From: Ilyonectria destructans
Taxonomy: Eukaryota; Ascomycota; Sordariomycetes; Hypocreales; Nectriaceae
Assembly: GCA_020740775.1 (NCBI GenBank)
Contig: JAHEWK010000003.1
Location: 2,232,001-2,296,000, forward strand
Reading direction: 5' to 3'
Length of the DNA: 64,000 bases
The notes beneath the pieces are model-generated. The model was given only the letters and a program-made list of their open reading frames with translations. It did no database searches and was not told the DNA's origin. Each line of letters opens with the position of its first letter. Position 1 is the stretch's first letter. The position numbers and the translations under genes are program-made. Shown piece after piece: positions 22,060 to 32,478 of the stretch.

Positions 22060-24173
22060 ATGGTGAAACCTCAAGGCATCATCTCGTCGTCCCCACACGG
22101 CAATCGCTCTGTGCTGGGGAGTTCCTGGCGAAGCGGGTCACCACTCGCGGAGCAATTCCTGGCCAGAGACATTGCCGAGTGTTCGGATGACGAAGCCATA
22201 GACACGGCTGGTGAAGATGTCTCCGACTCAGAGTTTGACGTCAGCCCTACCATGTATCGTCGAGCAAGTGGTGTCGCGTACGGTGGATCTCGACCTGTCC
22301 TCAATCCCCAGACCTTTGACGAGCCAGCCATGACTCCTCTCGAGAGGAAGCAATCCCGTCATGCGGAGCGCAGCCTGCTCCGTGATAACCACGTCTTGCC
22401 ACCTAAACACCCTCATCGCAAGGATACCCTCTTTTCCCGAGTGTATCGTCGCCTATTCAGCACCAAACTCCCACAGCCTCAGGACGAGGAGCGGCCTGCA
22501 ATCGTCGTTCAACCACCAAGTGAGACGTCACCTCTCTTGGGCGCTGGCAGTGATGCTTCAACTACCTCATCTGATGATGGTTTGAATGAGACTTGGGGGC
22601 AGGCTGTTGCCGAGAACCGAATCCGCACGACATGGCAGCGTGAGACACAGACTATTGTGGCCTACTCAACGCCTCTTATCATCACATTTCTTCTCCAGTA
22701 CTCTATCAATGTTACGAGTATCTTCGCCGTCGGTCGTATCGGCAAACTCGAGCTCGGTGCCGTCTCATGTAAGTGACCTATCTCCTACCCTCCTCATTGG
22801 AGAGTCGTATGCATGCGATAAAATTCTTTGTATCTGGACTGACAACGTTTCAGTGGCCAACATGACTGCTGCCATCACCTGTCTAGCCCCATTCCAAGGC
22901 CTTGCTACCAGTCTCGACACCCTCTGCGCCCAGGCTTACGGCTCCGGCCATAAGCACCTAGTGGGACTGCAGTTCCAGCGGATGACATGCTTTCTCTTTT
23001 GCCTCAGTGTGCCTGTTACTGTGCTGTGGTTCTATGCCGAGAACATTCTGTACCACATCGTACCTGAGCCCGAATCTGCTCGTCTCGCCGGTCTGTACCT
23101 CCGTGTCATGATCTTCAGCATCCCCGGCTTCATCCTCTTCGAGGGTGGCAAGCGATATACCCAAGCGCAAGGCCTCTTCCGTGCCACAACTTGGGTCCTC
23201 GTGATTGTCGCCCCATTTAATGTCTTCCTGAGCTGGTTCCTCGTTTGGCACCTCGGCTGGGGCTTTGTGGGCGCTCCCATGGCCGTAGCCATCACCGAGA
23301 ACCTCCTCCCTCTCTTTCTCTTCCTCTACGTGCGCTTCGTCGATGGCCGCCAGTGCTGGGGAGGATTCAGCCGCCGTGCCTTGTCCAATTGGTGGGATAT
23401 GATCCGCCTGGCTTTGCCTGGAATGATCATGGTCGAGGCGGAGTGGTTGGCATTTGAGATTTTGACGCTCATGTCTAGTCGCTTTGGATCCGAGTACCTC
23501 GCCGCCCAGAGCGTGCTTGCCACGGTTACGACCATTTCATATCAAATTCCTTTCCCCATGTCCATTGCGGCGTCTACGCGAATCGCCAACCTTATTGGAG
23601 CTGGTCTTGTCGATGCCGCCAAGACTACCGGTGTAGTAGTATGTCCTCTATGTCCCGCGAAGTCCCGTCCTTAGTACTAACAACTCATAACTCTAGGCCT
23701 TCGCTGCAGCCTGTGTCATTGGCATCTTCAACCTCGCCCTATACGGCGGTCTGCGATACTACATCCCGCTCCTCTTCACCAAGGACCCTGAAGTCATTGA
23801 ACTCGTCGCCACCGTCATCCCTATTGTCGCCGTCATGCAAGTCTTTGACGGCCTGGCTGCCGGCGCCGGCGGTATCCTCCGTGGCATTGGCAAGCAGGCC
23901 ATGGGTGGCCCTGCCAACCTCTTTGCCTACTACGCCATTTCGCTCCCGTGCTCGTTGGTCCTGGCCTTTGCATTCGACTGGCGCCTCAGCGGCTTGTGGA
24001 CCGGTGTTACCTTTGGGACAATCACGTAAGTTGCATTTGTGATGCTACCATTAGAGTGCAGAAGAGGTATGCTGACTGTCAATAGTGTCTCGTTGATTGA
24101 GTATATTTATCTCGTCAAGGCCGACTGGCACAAAGCTGCTGCAGAGGCGGCAGCCCGAAATGCTATAGGTTGA
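22060..24173 (+). CDS. MATE family multidrug/toxin extrusion transporter
   Basis: Four exons (22060-22768, 22854-23638, 23697-24025, 24086-24173) join in phase to 636 aa. An unusually long cytosolic N-terminus of about 200 residues, rich in Ser, Asp and Glu (SDDEAIDTAGEDVSDSEFD), precedes the membrane domain. The domain starts near IVAYSTPLIITFLLQYSINV and shows about twelve hydrophobic segments. Hallmarks of the MatE fold are visible: LDTLCAQAYGSG after the second helix of the first half, and IAASTRIANLIGAG in the second half. Such proteins export organic cations or metabolites by cation antiport across the vacuolar or plasma membrane. The substrate cannot be read from sequence. The gene is closest to the fungal/yeast Erc1-like branch by general appearance. 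It converges with the ARP9-like gene. The acidic, Ser-rich tail suggests regulation by phosphorylation, which is inference. Confidence 0.92.
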
Positions 24174-24753
24174 ACAGATTGTTTGCTAGGGGCTTGACGA
24201 TACGTCCCCGTATCGCCCTCGCCATTTGCGCGTGAGGGACGGATTGCCTATGGACTATTTGAAACATGACTAGCTTGGCGTTGATGGTTGGAAAAGAGAA
24301 GCCGCGAGCGATTGTTTTATCCGTTATATCTGCTCTTTAGATGAGTTTATCTGTTTGAATATTAAGCAATCTCTTCCTGTCCCCCAACAAGCTATATGCG
24401 ATCCGCATAACACTTCAAGCTGTGGCAAAACTGGCAGTGGTCCCTCATCACGTCAATCTCATTCCAAAGACTAGGAGGGATATCATACAAGGCAACCGTA
24501 GCTTCTATACTATTACACCGTCTGCCTGTTCCCTCCTCTCTCCCATGCATTCATCTCGAAACAAGCCGAGGTCTTACTCTCAAGGTCTGCAGCTGTCCAA
24601 CCGGACCTTGGGGGCTTCACTGTCCCTAGCATCGAGCATCTTTGAGTCTTCCTTTTGAGCGTCTCCATTCCAATTCGCTGGCCCGAAAACTCCGAGTCCT
24701 CGTCTCAAGTAGATAAAAACCAAACAAACAAAAACCTGAAAGCAAGGCATCGT
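24174..24753. other. Convergent 3' intergenic region, MATE / ARP9-like
   Basis: 580 bp between two stop codons, holding the two 3' UTRs. The plus-strand frame at 24422-24658 lacks coding character. Nothing else is seen. Confidence 0.5.
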
Positions 24754-26921
24754 TTAGCCAAGCATGGAGTGGGTGCGGATACCCTTGGGACCCAGCTCGC
24801 TGTTTATTGTTAGCATTTCAACGTTTTATAGAAACGGGCAGGTGAATGGGGCTTACTTGTAATCGACTCTGCTCAAGCTCATGAGCCTCTGTGCCTCAAT
24901 GGCTTGCGCATCCATGTTGGTGTGCAGACAGAAGGCAATGCGAGCTGCGACCTGTGCGCCGAGGAACATGGATTCTTCAAAGCCGTTCTTGGTCCACTCG
25001 CTCAAGTACGTCGGCAGAGCGGCGGTCTTGATGCTCGTAGGCGTCTGACTATGGAAGTGATGGCCAACAGCGGGACCACCAGCCTCAGATCCGGCCTGAG
25101 GGGTTGCGACAGCGTTATTAACACCGCCAGCAGCAGCATTGGCTGTGGTCGCGGCCTGGAGCAGAGGGTTCACGCCGCTTGAGGACAGCTGATGCGGCGC
25201 GCCGGTGAAGGATCCTGTAGGAGTCTGCGCGCCGGTGCCGGTAGGGGTGGCCATGTTAGAGGGCAGCTCCGAGGTGAACATGGTAGCTGTGGAGGGCGAG
25301 ACGAGGTGACGGGCGGTGAGCGTCTGGAGAATGTTCTCCTTGAGGCCTCGCAAACGGGAACCATTGCCGACGAAGACGAGGTTGTCCCAGCACGCCGGGC
25401 GCATGTACATGTCATCGATGCCCTGAATAGTGCGGTAGATGGCGTTGACGATGCGGTCGATCTCGACTCGCTCCGCAAACTTGAACCGCTCCAGACCGAC
25501 CTCAATGTCTCGACGGACGCGCTTAGGTCGCCTCTCAGGGGTCTCGTTGGTGCTAGTGGCGGCAGCTGCAGGAGCCTCGGTTTTCTCTTCAGGCTTGTTC
25601 TCCGTGATCGCGACCTCGCCCTCAGGCTTGGGAGCCTCCTTTGCTGCAGCATCGTCGGCTGGAGGAGCAGCGGACCCGTTGGCATCACCCTCCTTCTTCT
25701 CACCCTCGGTTGGACCATTGGTGATATTCGCTGTGGGCTCCTTAGCCGGCACAGGCACCTCCTCAAGAATTACTTCCTCAAAGTGAAATATGTTCTTCGA
25801 CCTCTTCGAGTTGGGCAAGCGCGCGGGCTTGTTCGCGGCCGCATCGGCATCCTTATCGCCCTTGGCCTTTCTCCCAGGCTTGCCCTTCTCCTTCTCTTTC
25901 TCCTTCTTAGCGAGGAACTCCTTGGTCTGGCCGGTGGTAACAATGGTGGCCACATCCAACACACCGTCATCGTCGCCGTTACCATTGGAGTTTTCGCCCT
26001 CGTCCAGAGGTTTAGGCGCATCAATGGCCGTGGTCATAGTCGCGTCAGGAGCAGAGTAGGCGGCTGCCTCGGAGACAGCCCCCACGGGCAACTCCATCAG
26101 GTTAGCCGCCGTGCCTACGTAGGGAAGAACCTCGCAGATAGAGCTCTTTTTTAACTGCTCGGCCATGTCGTGGTTGAATCCCTTCCCTTTCAGTAACCGG
26201 AGCAGGTTCTGGGTGAACACCTCTCCGCCGCTGATCTGTCCTTCCTGGCCTGACTGATCCGCGGAGCTGACTTCCATATGATTCGCAACGCGTCCGTCGT
26301 GAATCGCTGTCACATCGACCTTCTGAAAGCCAATATCCACCACGGTCATGTTGGGCCACTTCAGGCCGTACTGAGTGGCGACACCGCTGTGGATTATACA
26401 CAGTGCCGGGGTTCGGGTGTTCTCGAAGATGTATCGGGCAATAGTCTCGCAATCGGGGCGCGTCCATTGCGGCGAGGCCATGAGCATGATGGGAGTGTTG
26501 TGGTAGGTGGTCGTCAAGAGGCCGTGTACATGGTCGAGGAAGGCGAGAAAGGCCTCCATGTTGACAATGCGACCAGCTAGAATGCGCAATTAGCCTTGGG
26601 TTCTGTCTGCATCCCAACCCGTATCGCTTTCAGTCGCAATCGCTCCGGCGACCAACAAATCATACCTTGAATGGGATACACAGCACCCTCGTCCTCATCC
26701 ACATCTTCCACCCACTCCTCCTCCTCCTGGCCATTCACCAGCTTTGTGCGCTTCGTCCTATGGTGAGGCGCCCATTGTTCGCCATCCTTGAACATCCGAG
26801 TTTGCATGCGGCGCGTTGGGAGGGTCAGCTCGCTGCATCCTAGCTGGGCCATGGTCATGCGGCTGCCGGGGCAGACGATGAGGACCTGCTCCTCGCGCCA
26901 TTTGCCCGTCGTGCTCGACAT
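24754..26921 (-). CDS. ARP9: Actin-related protein, ARP9-like subunit of SWI/SNF-RSC remodellers
   Basis: Exons 26921-26666, 26576-24857 and 24799-24754 on the minus strand join in phase to about 673 aa. The third exon supplies the last 15 codons and was found because the upstream exon ends at a GTAAGC donor. The N-terminus EEQVLIVCPGSRMTMAQLG is a degenerate actin phosphate-binding region. Later segments LMASPQWTRPDCETIARYIFE, TVVDIGFQKVDVTAI, ISGGEVFTQNLL and LVFVGNGSRLRGLKENI follow the actin fold order. A roughly 180-residue insertion rich in Lys, Glu, Ala and Pro sits in the middle and makes the protein much larger than actin. In fungi ARP9 pairs with ARP7-type or other ARPs on the HSA helix of the remodeller ATPase. 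ARP9 is the best fit by overall pattern; ARP4- or ARP8-type identity is less likely. Confidence 0.78.
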
Positions 26922-27923
26922 GGTGAAGAGCCGTCTTCTGATGGAGCTCCTTCTAGAGGTATGCGATGGCGGTGTGGCGGTGCGGATTTGGGCGTTGTCG
27001 AGAAGGTGCGCTGGATTTGCTGGTGATGCTGCTTCGCGCTTGTCTCGTCGCGATGCTGGTGTTGCTTGGGATTTGCGGCGGCGGAGGGAGCGTGCTGTGG
27101 CTGTTGGTGTGGCGCCGTGCTTTTTGGTGGCTTGGGCCTGGGAGGACTTCAGAGGCGTCTTGGTCACGTGAACCGTCGGATGTCCTTGGTTGGCCGTCAT
27201 CTGTGCCATCGTCGTAGATCGTGCATTTGTTGGTGTTGAGGATGTGAAAAGGGAAGCAGAAACTGTGCCTCGATGAATTAAAGGTAAGAGTCGATTTCTA
27301 TGGTATAATTTGAATAAGTTGAAAGCAAACAAAAAGCCGTTGCCACTATCTGGCAGTGAATCATGCCCGCTTCACCACCTGGGTCAGTAATTGGACACGC
27401 CCAATAAAATCGGACAATTGATGATGAACATAGAGTTGGCATTTATGACACAAGCAATACCAGAAATCAATAGAAACCCCAAATATTCTATTATTCCTAC
27501 CTCCAAACCGCCTTGTGAATGATACTAGTGCCTAACCTGCACTGTAGCTGCTCGGGCGCCCACCACACGCACGCCTCGTCCAATCGGTGGGGCTGCACAA
27601 GGACAGCTATCTCACAACAGCGACAACAACAAACGTCGGCACCTGAACAAATATATTTCGAATCCGCACATGAAGCAAGCGAGCTGACAGCTTTGGGATA
27701 ATGCTCCGCGGAATGTTCCTTGAACGTCTCCTCATTCTTCTCCACCAGAATTAAGACTTCCAGGTTCTAACTTGGCTATCCACAGCGAACAGAACAAAGA
27801 CCCGAACAAAGACCCGAACAAAGAGCACTTGCACCTGCTGCTTTCGAATACAAATGTGAAGCAAGCCTGTGCTACGTTTGAAGCCTCTTCTACTCTCAGA
27901 AACTCATATTCAAGATAGAAATC
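26922..27923. other. Divergent intergenic region, ARP9-like / DUF2293 gene
   Basis: About 1 kb contains both promoters. A 12-bp unit GAACAAAGACCC is repeated nearly three times at 27792-27824, shortly upstream of the DUF2293 start and probably in its leader. The minus-strand frame continuing upstream of the ARP9 ATG is open but has no typical N-terminus. Confidence 0.5.
27792..27824. repeat. Short tandem repeat, 12-bp unit, about 2.75 copies
   Basis: Two full copies of GAACAAAGACCC and a partial third lie about 100 bp upstream of the DUF2293 start codon. Confidence 0.8.
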
Positions 27924-28868
27924 ATGGCACCTAAAGAGCCCGTTGTCTCTCCAGCGACACCCATGCCTAAAGGGTATGGGTTCCTGAAGAAGGGAAACGC
28001 ATACGCGACAGCAAGCACACGCCGCAAGGTACACGCCGCGAAGAAGACGCTTTATGTTGTCTCGGAAAAGGGCAAGCCAGTGGGCCTTCGGGCGCCGATA
28101 TGGATCCTTAAGGAGGTTCACTCGGAGGATCGCGCTACGAAGGAAAAGCGACAGAACAACGTCAAAAAACGCGATGACGCAACTGAGAAGGAATTCGAGA
28201 CGGCTATACGCAAATTATTTCCAGAGATCCCCGAGGAGTCTCTTCAGAAGGTTATCAAAAGGGCGTTGCAGAAGCGGAGTGGACGGGTTGGGCGCTCCGG
28301 GGCACTGTCCGTGAACGAAAAGGTCCAGTTGGCTGTTTCGGCACACGTAAGACATTGCCATACACAGTATGATAAGCTTATCAGAGGACCAATGAGTAGA
28401 AACGACGCTCGCAAAAAGATCAAGGGCGAGGCACTACGAGTTCTGGGACAGTGGAGAGGCGCGAGAACGACAAACGAGTCGAGGAGACAGCGAAAGACGA
28501 AAGCCAGGAGAGCCAGCGCCACAAAGCAGGCAACTCCAACAAAACAAACAATTCAACCAAAACAGACGGCTCCGACGAAGCAGGCAGCTCCATTGGCACT
28601 AGTACTAAAGCCCTCAGCTGAGAGAGGGCAAAATGAACAACAGCCTTTGCCGCGGAGGCGTCGAAGAATGCCTATCCGGAGCTCAGGCCGATTGAACAAC
28701 CCCGGTGTCGAGGATCTGAAAGTCCTGAATGTGTTCTCAGACGATGAGGGGGAGTCAAACAATTCCGACGAGGACGCTGAAGATGAGGAGGATCTAGATG
28801 CATTTCTAGACGATTTCTTGGTGGATGACAGTGAGTATGACCCGGAGTCGGATTGGCACAGCGAGTGA
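27924..28868 (+). CDS. DUF2293 domain protein with basic TKQ repeats and acidic tail
   Basis: A single exon of 314 aa. Residues about 60-190 contain the pattern of the fungal DUF2293 domain: KEFETAIRKLFPEIPEES, then VNEKVQLAVSAHVRHCHTQY and a closing VLGQWRGAR. After it comes a strongly basic, low-complexity stretch with repeated TKQ/PKQ units (about residues 200-235). The C-terminus is very acidic (DDEGESNNSDEDAEDEED). No signal peptide or membrane segment is present. The biochemical role of DUF2293 is not known to me. The basic and acidic ends suggest a nuclear, possibly nucleic-acid- or histone-contacting protein, which is inference. It is divergent from the ARP9-like gene and convergent with the Ysc84 gene. 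Confidence 0.8.
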   Translation: MAPKEPVVSPATPMPKGYGFLKKGNAYATASTRRKVHAAKKTLYVVSEKGKPVGLRAPIWILKEVHSEDRATKEKRQNNVKKRDDATEKEFETAIRKLFPEIPEESLQKVIKRALQKRSGRVGRSGALSVNEKVQLAVSAHVRHCHTQYDKLIRGPMSRNDARKKIKGEALRVLGQWRGARTTNESRRQRKTKARRASATKQATPTKQTIQPKQTAPTKQAAPLALVLKPSAERGQNEQQPLPRRRRRMPIRSSGRLNNPGVEDLKVLNVFSDDEGESNNSDEDAEDEEDLDAFLDDFLVDDSEYDPESDWHSE

Positions 28869-30065
28869 GCTTTTGCTTGACTTGCAGTAATTGGGTAGAC
28901 TGTGCCGAGCTATTGCTCTTTTTTCTTTCAAGCTTTTGTCATGTGCAATGATGAAAATTGCATTAGGCGATTCTATTCACCTGGGTCCAAATAAATACTC
29001 GCCATAGTAAGTTTCCGTGAATGCTCATCTGACTCGTATTCGTGACTAGCATGGAGTCACAGATAGGCGTTGCTATGCCCATTGCTTACAGATCTGACGA
29101 TAGATGATCTGATCGATACCTGCAGATTACAAGTCCAATGACGTGATGTCGAGGCACCACGAGCAAAGCCTCGAATGCTGGAGGTGCAGGAAGATGGCGT
29201 GAGATTTCCTCTCCCTGGGGTGACCATATCCAATGATCAAATTAGACCGAGAGCCTCCGAGTAGAAGAAGCGACTGGTTTTCGACAGCCTCATTCGGGCC
29301 TCGTAATGACAATACGAATGTGGACCACATCCCGGTATCAAGAGGGGTTAATTTGTACCTCATCGAACACGGGCGACGATGCCTCGGTAGTGCGAGAGTT
29401 TCTAGTTGACTACGATGGTATACACACAATGCCGAAGTATTCAAGGACAGCGGTGGCGCTTGCAGTCGGCAGTTACTAAATACTCTATACTCGCGGGCTC
29501 TTCCTAGTCGTTGGGTATGTCTTCTCAAGGACTCGAAGAACCGGCAACTTCTGCTCGTATCTATTGTAGGGACTTAGATGTCTGTGGCGCATTCTCACTG
29601 TCGTCCTCGTAGTTTATAGACTACCGTTAGGCTAGAGTGAGACAGAGGCCAGATCCGGGGTTAATACTCGCTATTCGTGTTTACTAGGTCACAGGTGAGA
29701 AACAAGAGTGTATCAAAGGAAGTCCACATTATATTCAACGGCATTAAGCATATAATACGCTGCCGGAAGCTTCTGTTCCCGAGCATTCGGACTAGTAACA
29801 ACAACTCCCTGTACAGATCAGCCGCTCCCAAGGGCGGGCCCGGACTTCCACAATCGTGGATTTGCTCCATCCCATCATATCGCGTATATCAATAACTGTA
29901 TGCCATCCATCGCATCAAATGCTCCCGAGCTGGTATCAGCAGATGCAAAATAATGTGTTCCTCAACGCCAGGGGACAAGTGCCCGCCAAATATAACCCGT
30001 CCATAATACGCCGTCGCCAAAGTATTGACATGAATGCGAAAACTCCTAAAGACCCGCTGCATCTT
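28869..30065. other. Convergent intergenic region, DUF2293 gene / Ysc84 gene
   Basis: About 1.2 kb between two stop codons. Frames at 29127-29528 and 29661-29895 are short and lack recognisable motifs. No RNA gene or inverted repeat was seen. Confidence 0.5.
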
Positions 30066-32478
30066 TTATGCAGCTGTAATGGTCACTTCCTTCGATCCCA
30101 TCTTTTCTAGTTCTTCATACTTTTCATTTATCTCAGGTCGCTCCTTGGTAGATCTTCGGGGAGTCTCGTCCTCGGTAATGTCATCAATGACCGAGAAAGG
30201 TCGATCCGAAGTGGGGGTGGTTAGTGAGGATCCGTTCAAACTCCACTGGTCCTCGTTGGCACCAGCATAAACGGACGATGAGCGCTTCTTTGAGAGCGAG
30301 TCCGAGCTATCCGAATGCTCAAGCTGGGGCACGCTCAAGGACGGTTCTTGGTCTTTGGAGGTCTTTGTTTCCTCCTTGGGCTTGATGTCATCGGTCTTGG
30401 GTTCCTCCGCTGCCAGGAAGAACTCAGACTCAGAATCCGACTTATCCTGTTCTGATTTGACCGACTCACGCTTCGTGTTCTCAACCTTGGCCGATACAAT
30501 CTTTACCTCAATAGGCTTTAGGAAGGGCGAGGATTGGGCCTTGGGTTGGCTCTCATCATCCGACTTGATATCGGCATCACCGAATTCCTGTCGGAGGGGG
30601 CTCTTGAGATGGCTGACGTCGCCGATTTCCGTCTTACTCGACCGAGACGTCCTGGCGGGGCTCCTCATAGGCAGCGGGGGAGGAATCCTCTTGGGGATTG
30701 TCACCATGTTGCCCTTAACCTGAACCACTCGCGACGCAACGGCCTGTGTCCTTGCTGGTTGCACAGCAGCCACCTCGAACACTACTGGCTCCTCTTCGTC
30801 ATCATCTGAGTCGTCTAGCTCCTCATCGTTCTCCGCGTCACGGCTAGCCTTGTCGTTGTCGTCGTCATCATAGTTGCTCGAGGCCTTGTCGGTATCATCA
30901 GTAGACAATGCCTGATCAACCTTGAGAGTGTCATGCTTCGGAACATCATTCTTCAGCGTGTCGTGTTCCACTGCAGTGCTACCCTCGCTGGTTACACTGA
31001 CAGGGGAATGAGATCCACTGATGTTTCTCAAAGGCGTCAAGTCGACCTTCGTGTAATCCACTTCCTCCTCCTCTTCTGTCACCTCGGGAATTTGTGTCGG
31101 AGAGCATCGGCCGTAGCCGTCCTCACTCCGACCTGGGCTTGGTGTTGTCTCGGGAGTGGTCCCGACCTCAGTTTGTGTTCCCGCATCCGTCATCTGGCTC
31201 TTGACCGTGCGTGCCGACATGAAGCTTCCGCGGTTGCTCTTAGTAGCATACGTATCCATGCTCTGTCTGTTGAATTTGGAGAACGCTGGACTGGCAGGGA
31301 CTGGGTTAAAATCGAACTGGCTACTGGTTGGTCGTAGCCGAGATCCAGCCTCTCTAATCTCAAGGCCGGCCATCTCCAAAGCCAAGACTCCGAATGGATC
31401 GGGATCGTCAACGCTGGGGATTCCGAACGCATTGCGGGGCGAGACAGGCGTTGAGGTTTTTGGAGTCTCAATCATGGCGTCTCCCGGTGCAGGCTCGATG
31501 GCAATCTTGTCAATGATGGCAGAGTCGAAGTCTGTCCTTCCCTCGGCCATCTTAATGACCTCGAAGAGGGGCCTAGTCTCCTCGACATTTCGTGACACAT
31601 TTCCCGCGAGGATATCCATTTGCGACACGGCGCTCGAGTAGAAGCGCTCGTTTTCGTTCCCTCTCTCGGCCAAGATACATCCGTATAGGTTAACCAACTG
31701 AGACTGGCCACGCGCCTTCATATATGTGAGAACGGTATTGCCCAGATCTTTCCACCTGATATGCGACTCGTCCGAATCGAGGGAAACGAGTGGGCCGCTG
31801 GTCAGGCCGACATCCTCGCCGAGAGTTACCCGCGGTCTAGTGATCGACTCGAGTGCGGCGAGGTTGTTGATGACGAGGACACAGTCGTAAATGTCAACGC
31901 CGATAATGAAGCTGAGAGTAGGTGTATGTAGCATGATACCAGATGGTGGTGACCATGTGCCGTCGGATTTTCGGGCGATTAAGATGCCTGAACCACCCGA
32001 GCCTGTCATCCACAGACCGCTCCGCATGCAAGTGAAGATTGCGATTCCAGCAGCATTCTGGATGATGCGCCGGGGAATCTTTTTCGTCATTTGAGCTGGG
32101 GTTTGGGGATCGTCGGGGAGGGGTTGTCCATCGTAGTCTTCTACTGGGGCGAGGTATCCATCGGCTGAGAGGATGTTAGCAGCAACGACGGCGGGAGGCA
32201 AACAAAGACTCACTAGAAAAGGATTTGAGGATGCGAGCGGCCTTTTCGCACTCCCCATCGAGAGCCGCGGGCCAAAAGGTCTCGCGCTGTATCCGCCCAT
32301 TGAGATTGATACGGGAATTGGCATTTGCGGCAGCTGTGTTGATCTTGGCCAGGGCATTAGTTGACGGCATGGAGGTAGGGCCTGTGCTAGAGCGGTTGGA
32401 AGACCAGCCGAAGAAGCCATTGCGACTGCCGGATGTCCTCTTGTCCCACGCGGGGAGGAAGCCGGAAACACGCTGCAT
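30066..32478 (-). CDS. Ysc84 (SYLF/DUF500) domain protein with long disordered tail
   Basis: Exons 32478-32214 and 32164-30066 on the minus strand join in phase to 787 aa, starting at MQRVSGFLPAWDKR. The Ysc84 domain runs from about residue 70 to 300: WPAALDGECEKAARILKSF, then IPRRIIQNAAGIAIFTCMRS, GSGILIARKSDGTWSPPS and FIIGVDIYDCVLVINN. In yeast Ysc84/Lsb3 and in SH3YL1 this domain binds actin or phosphoinositides at endocytic sites. Unlike Lsb3 there is no SH3 domain here. A roughly 450-residue, acidic, Ser/Thr-rich tail replaces it, containing proline-rich IPPPLPMRSPARTSR that could itself be an SH3 ligand. The frame upstream of this ATG stays open for more than 200 codons, and compatible upstream exons exist (separate entry), so the true N-terminus may be longer. 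Confidence 0.85.
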
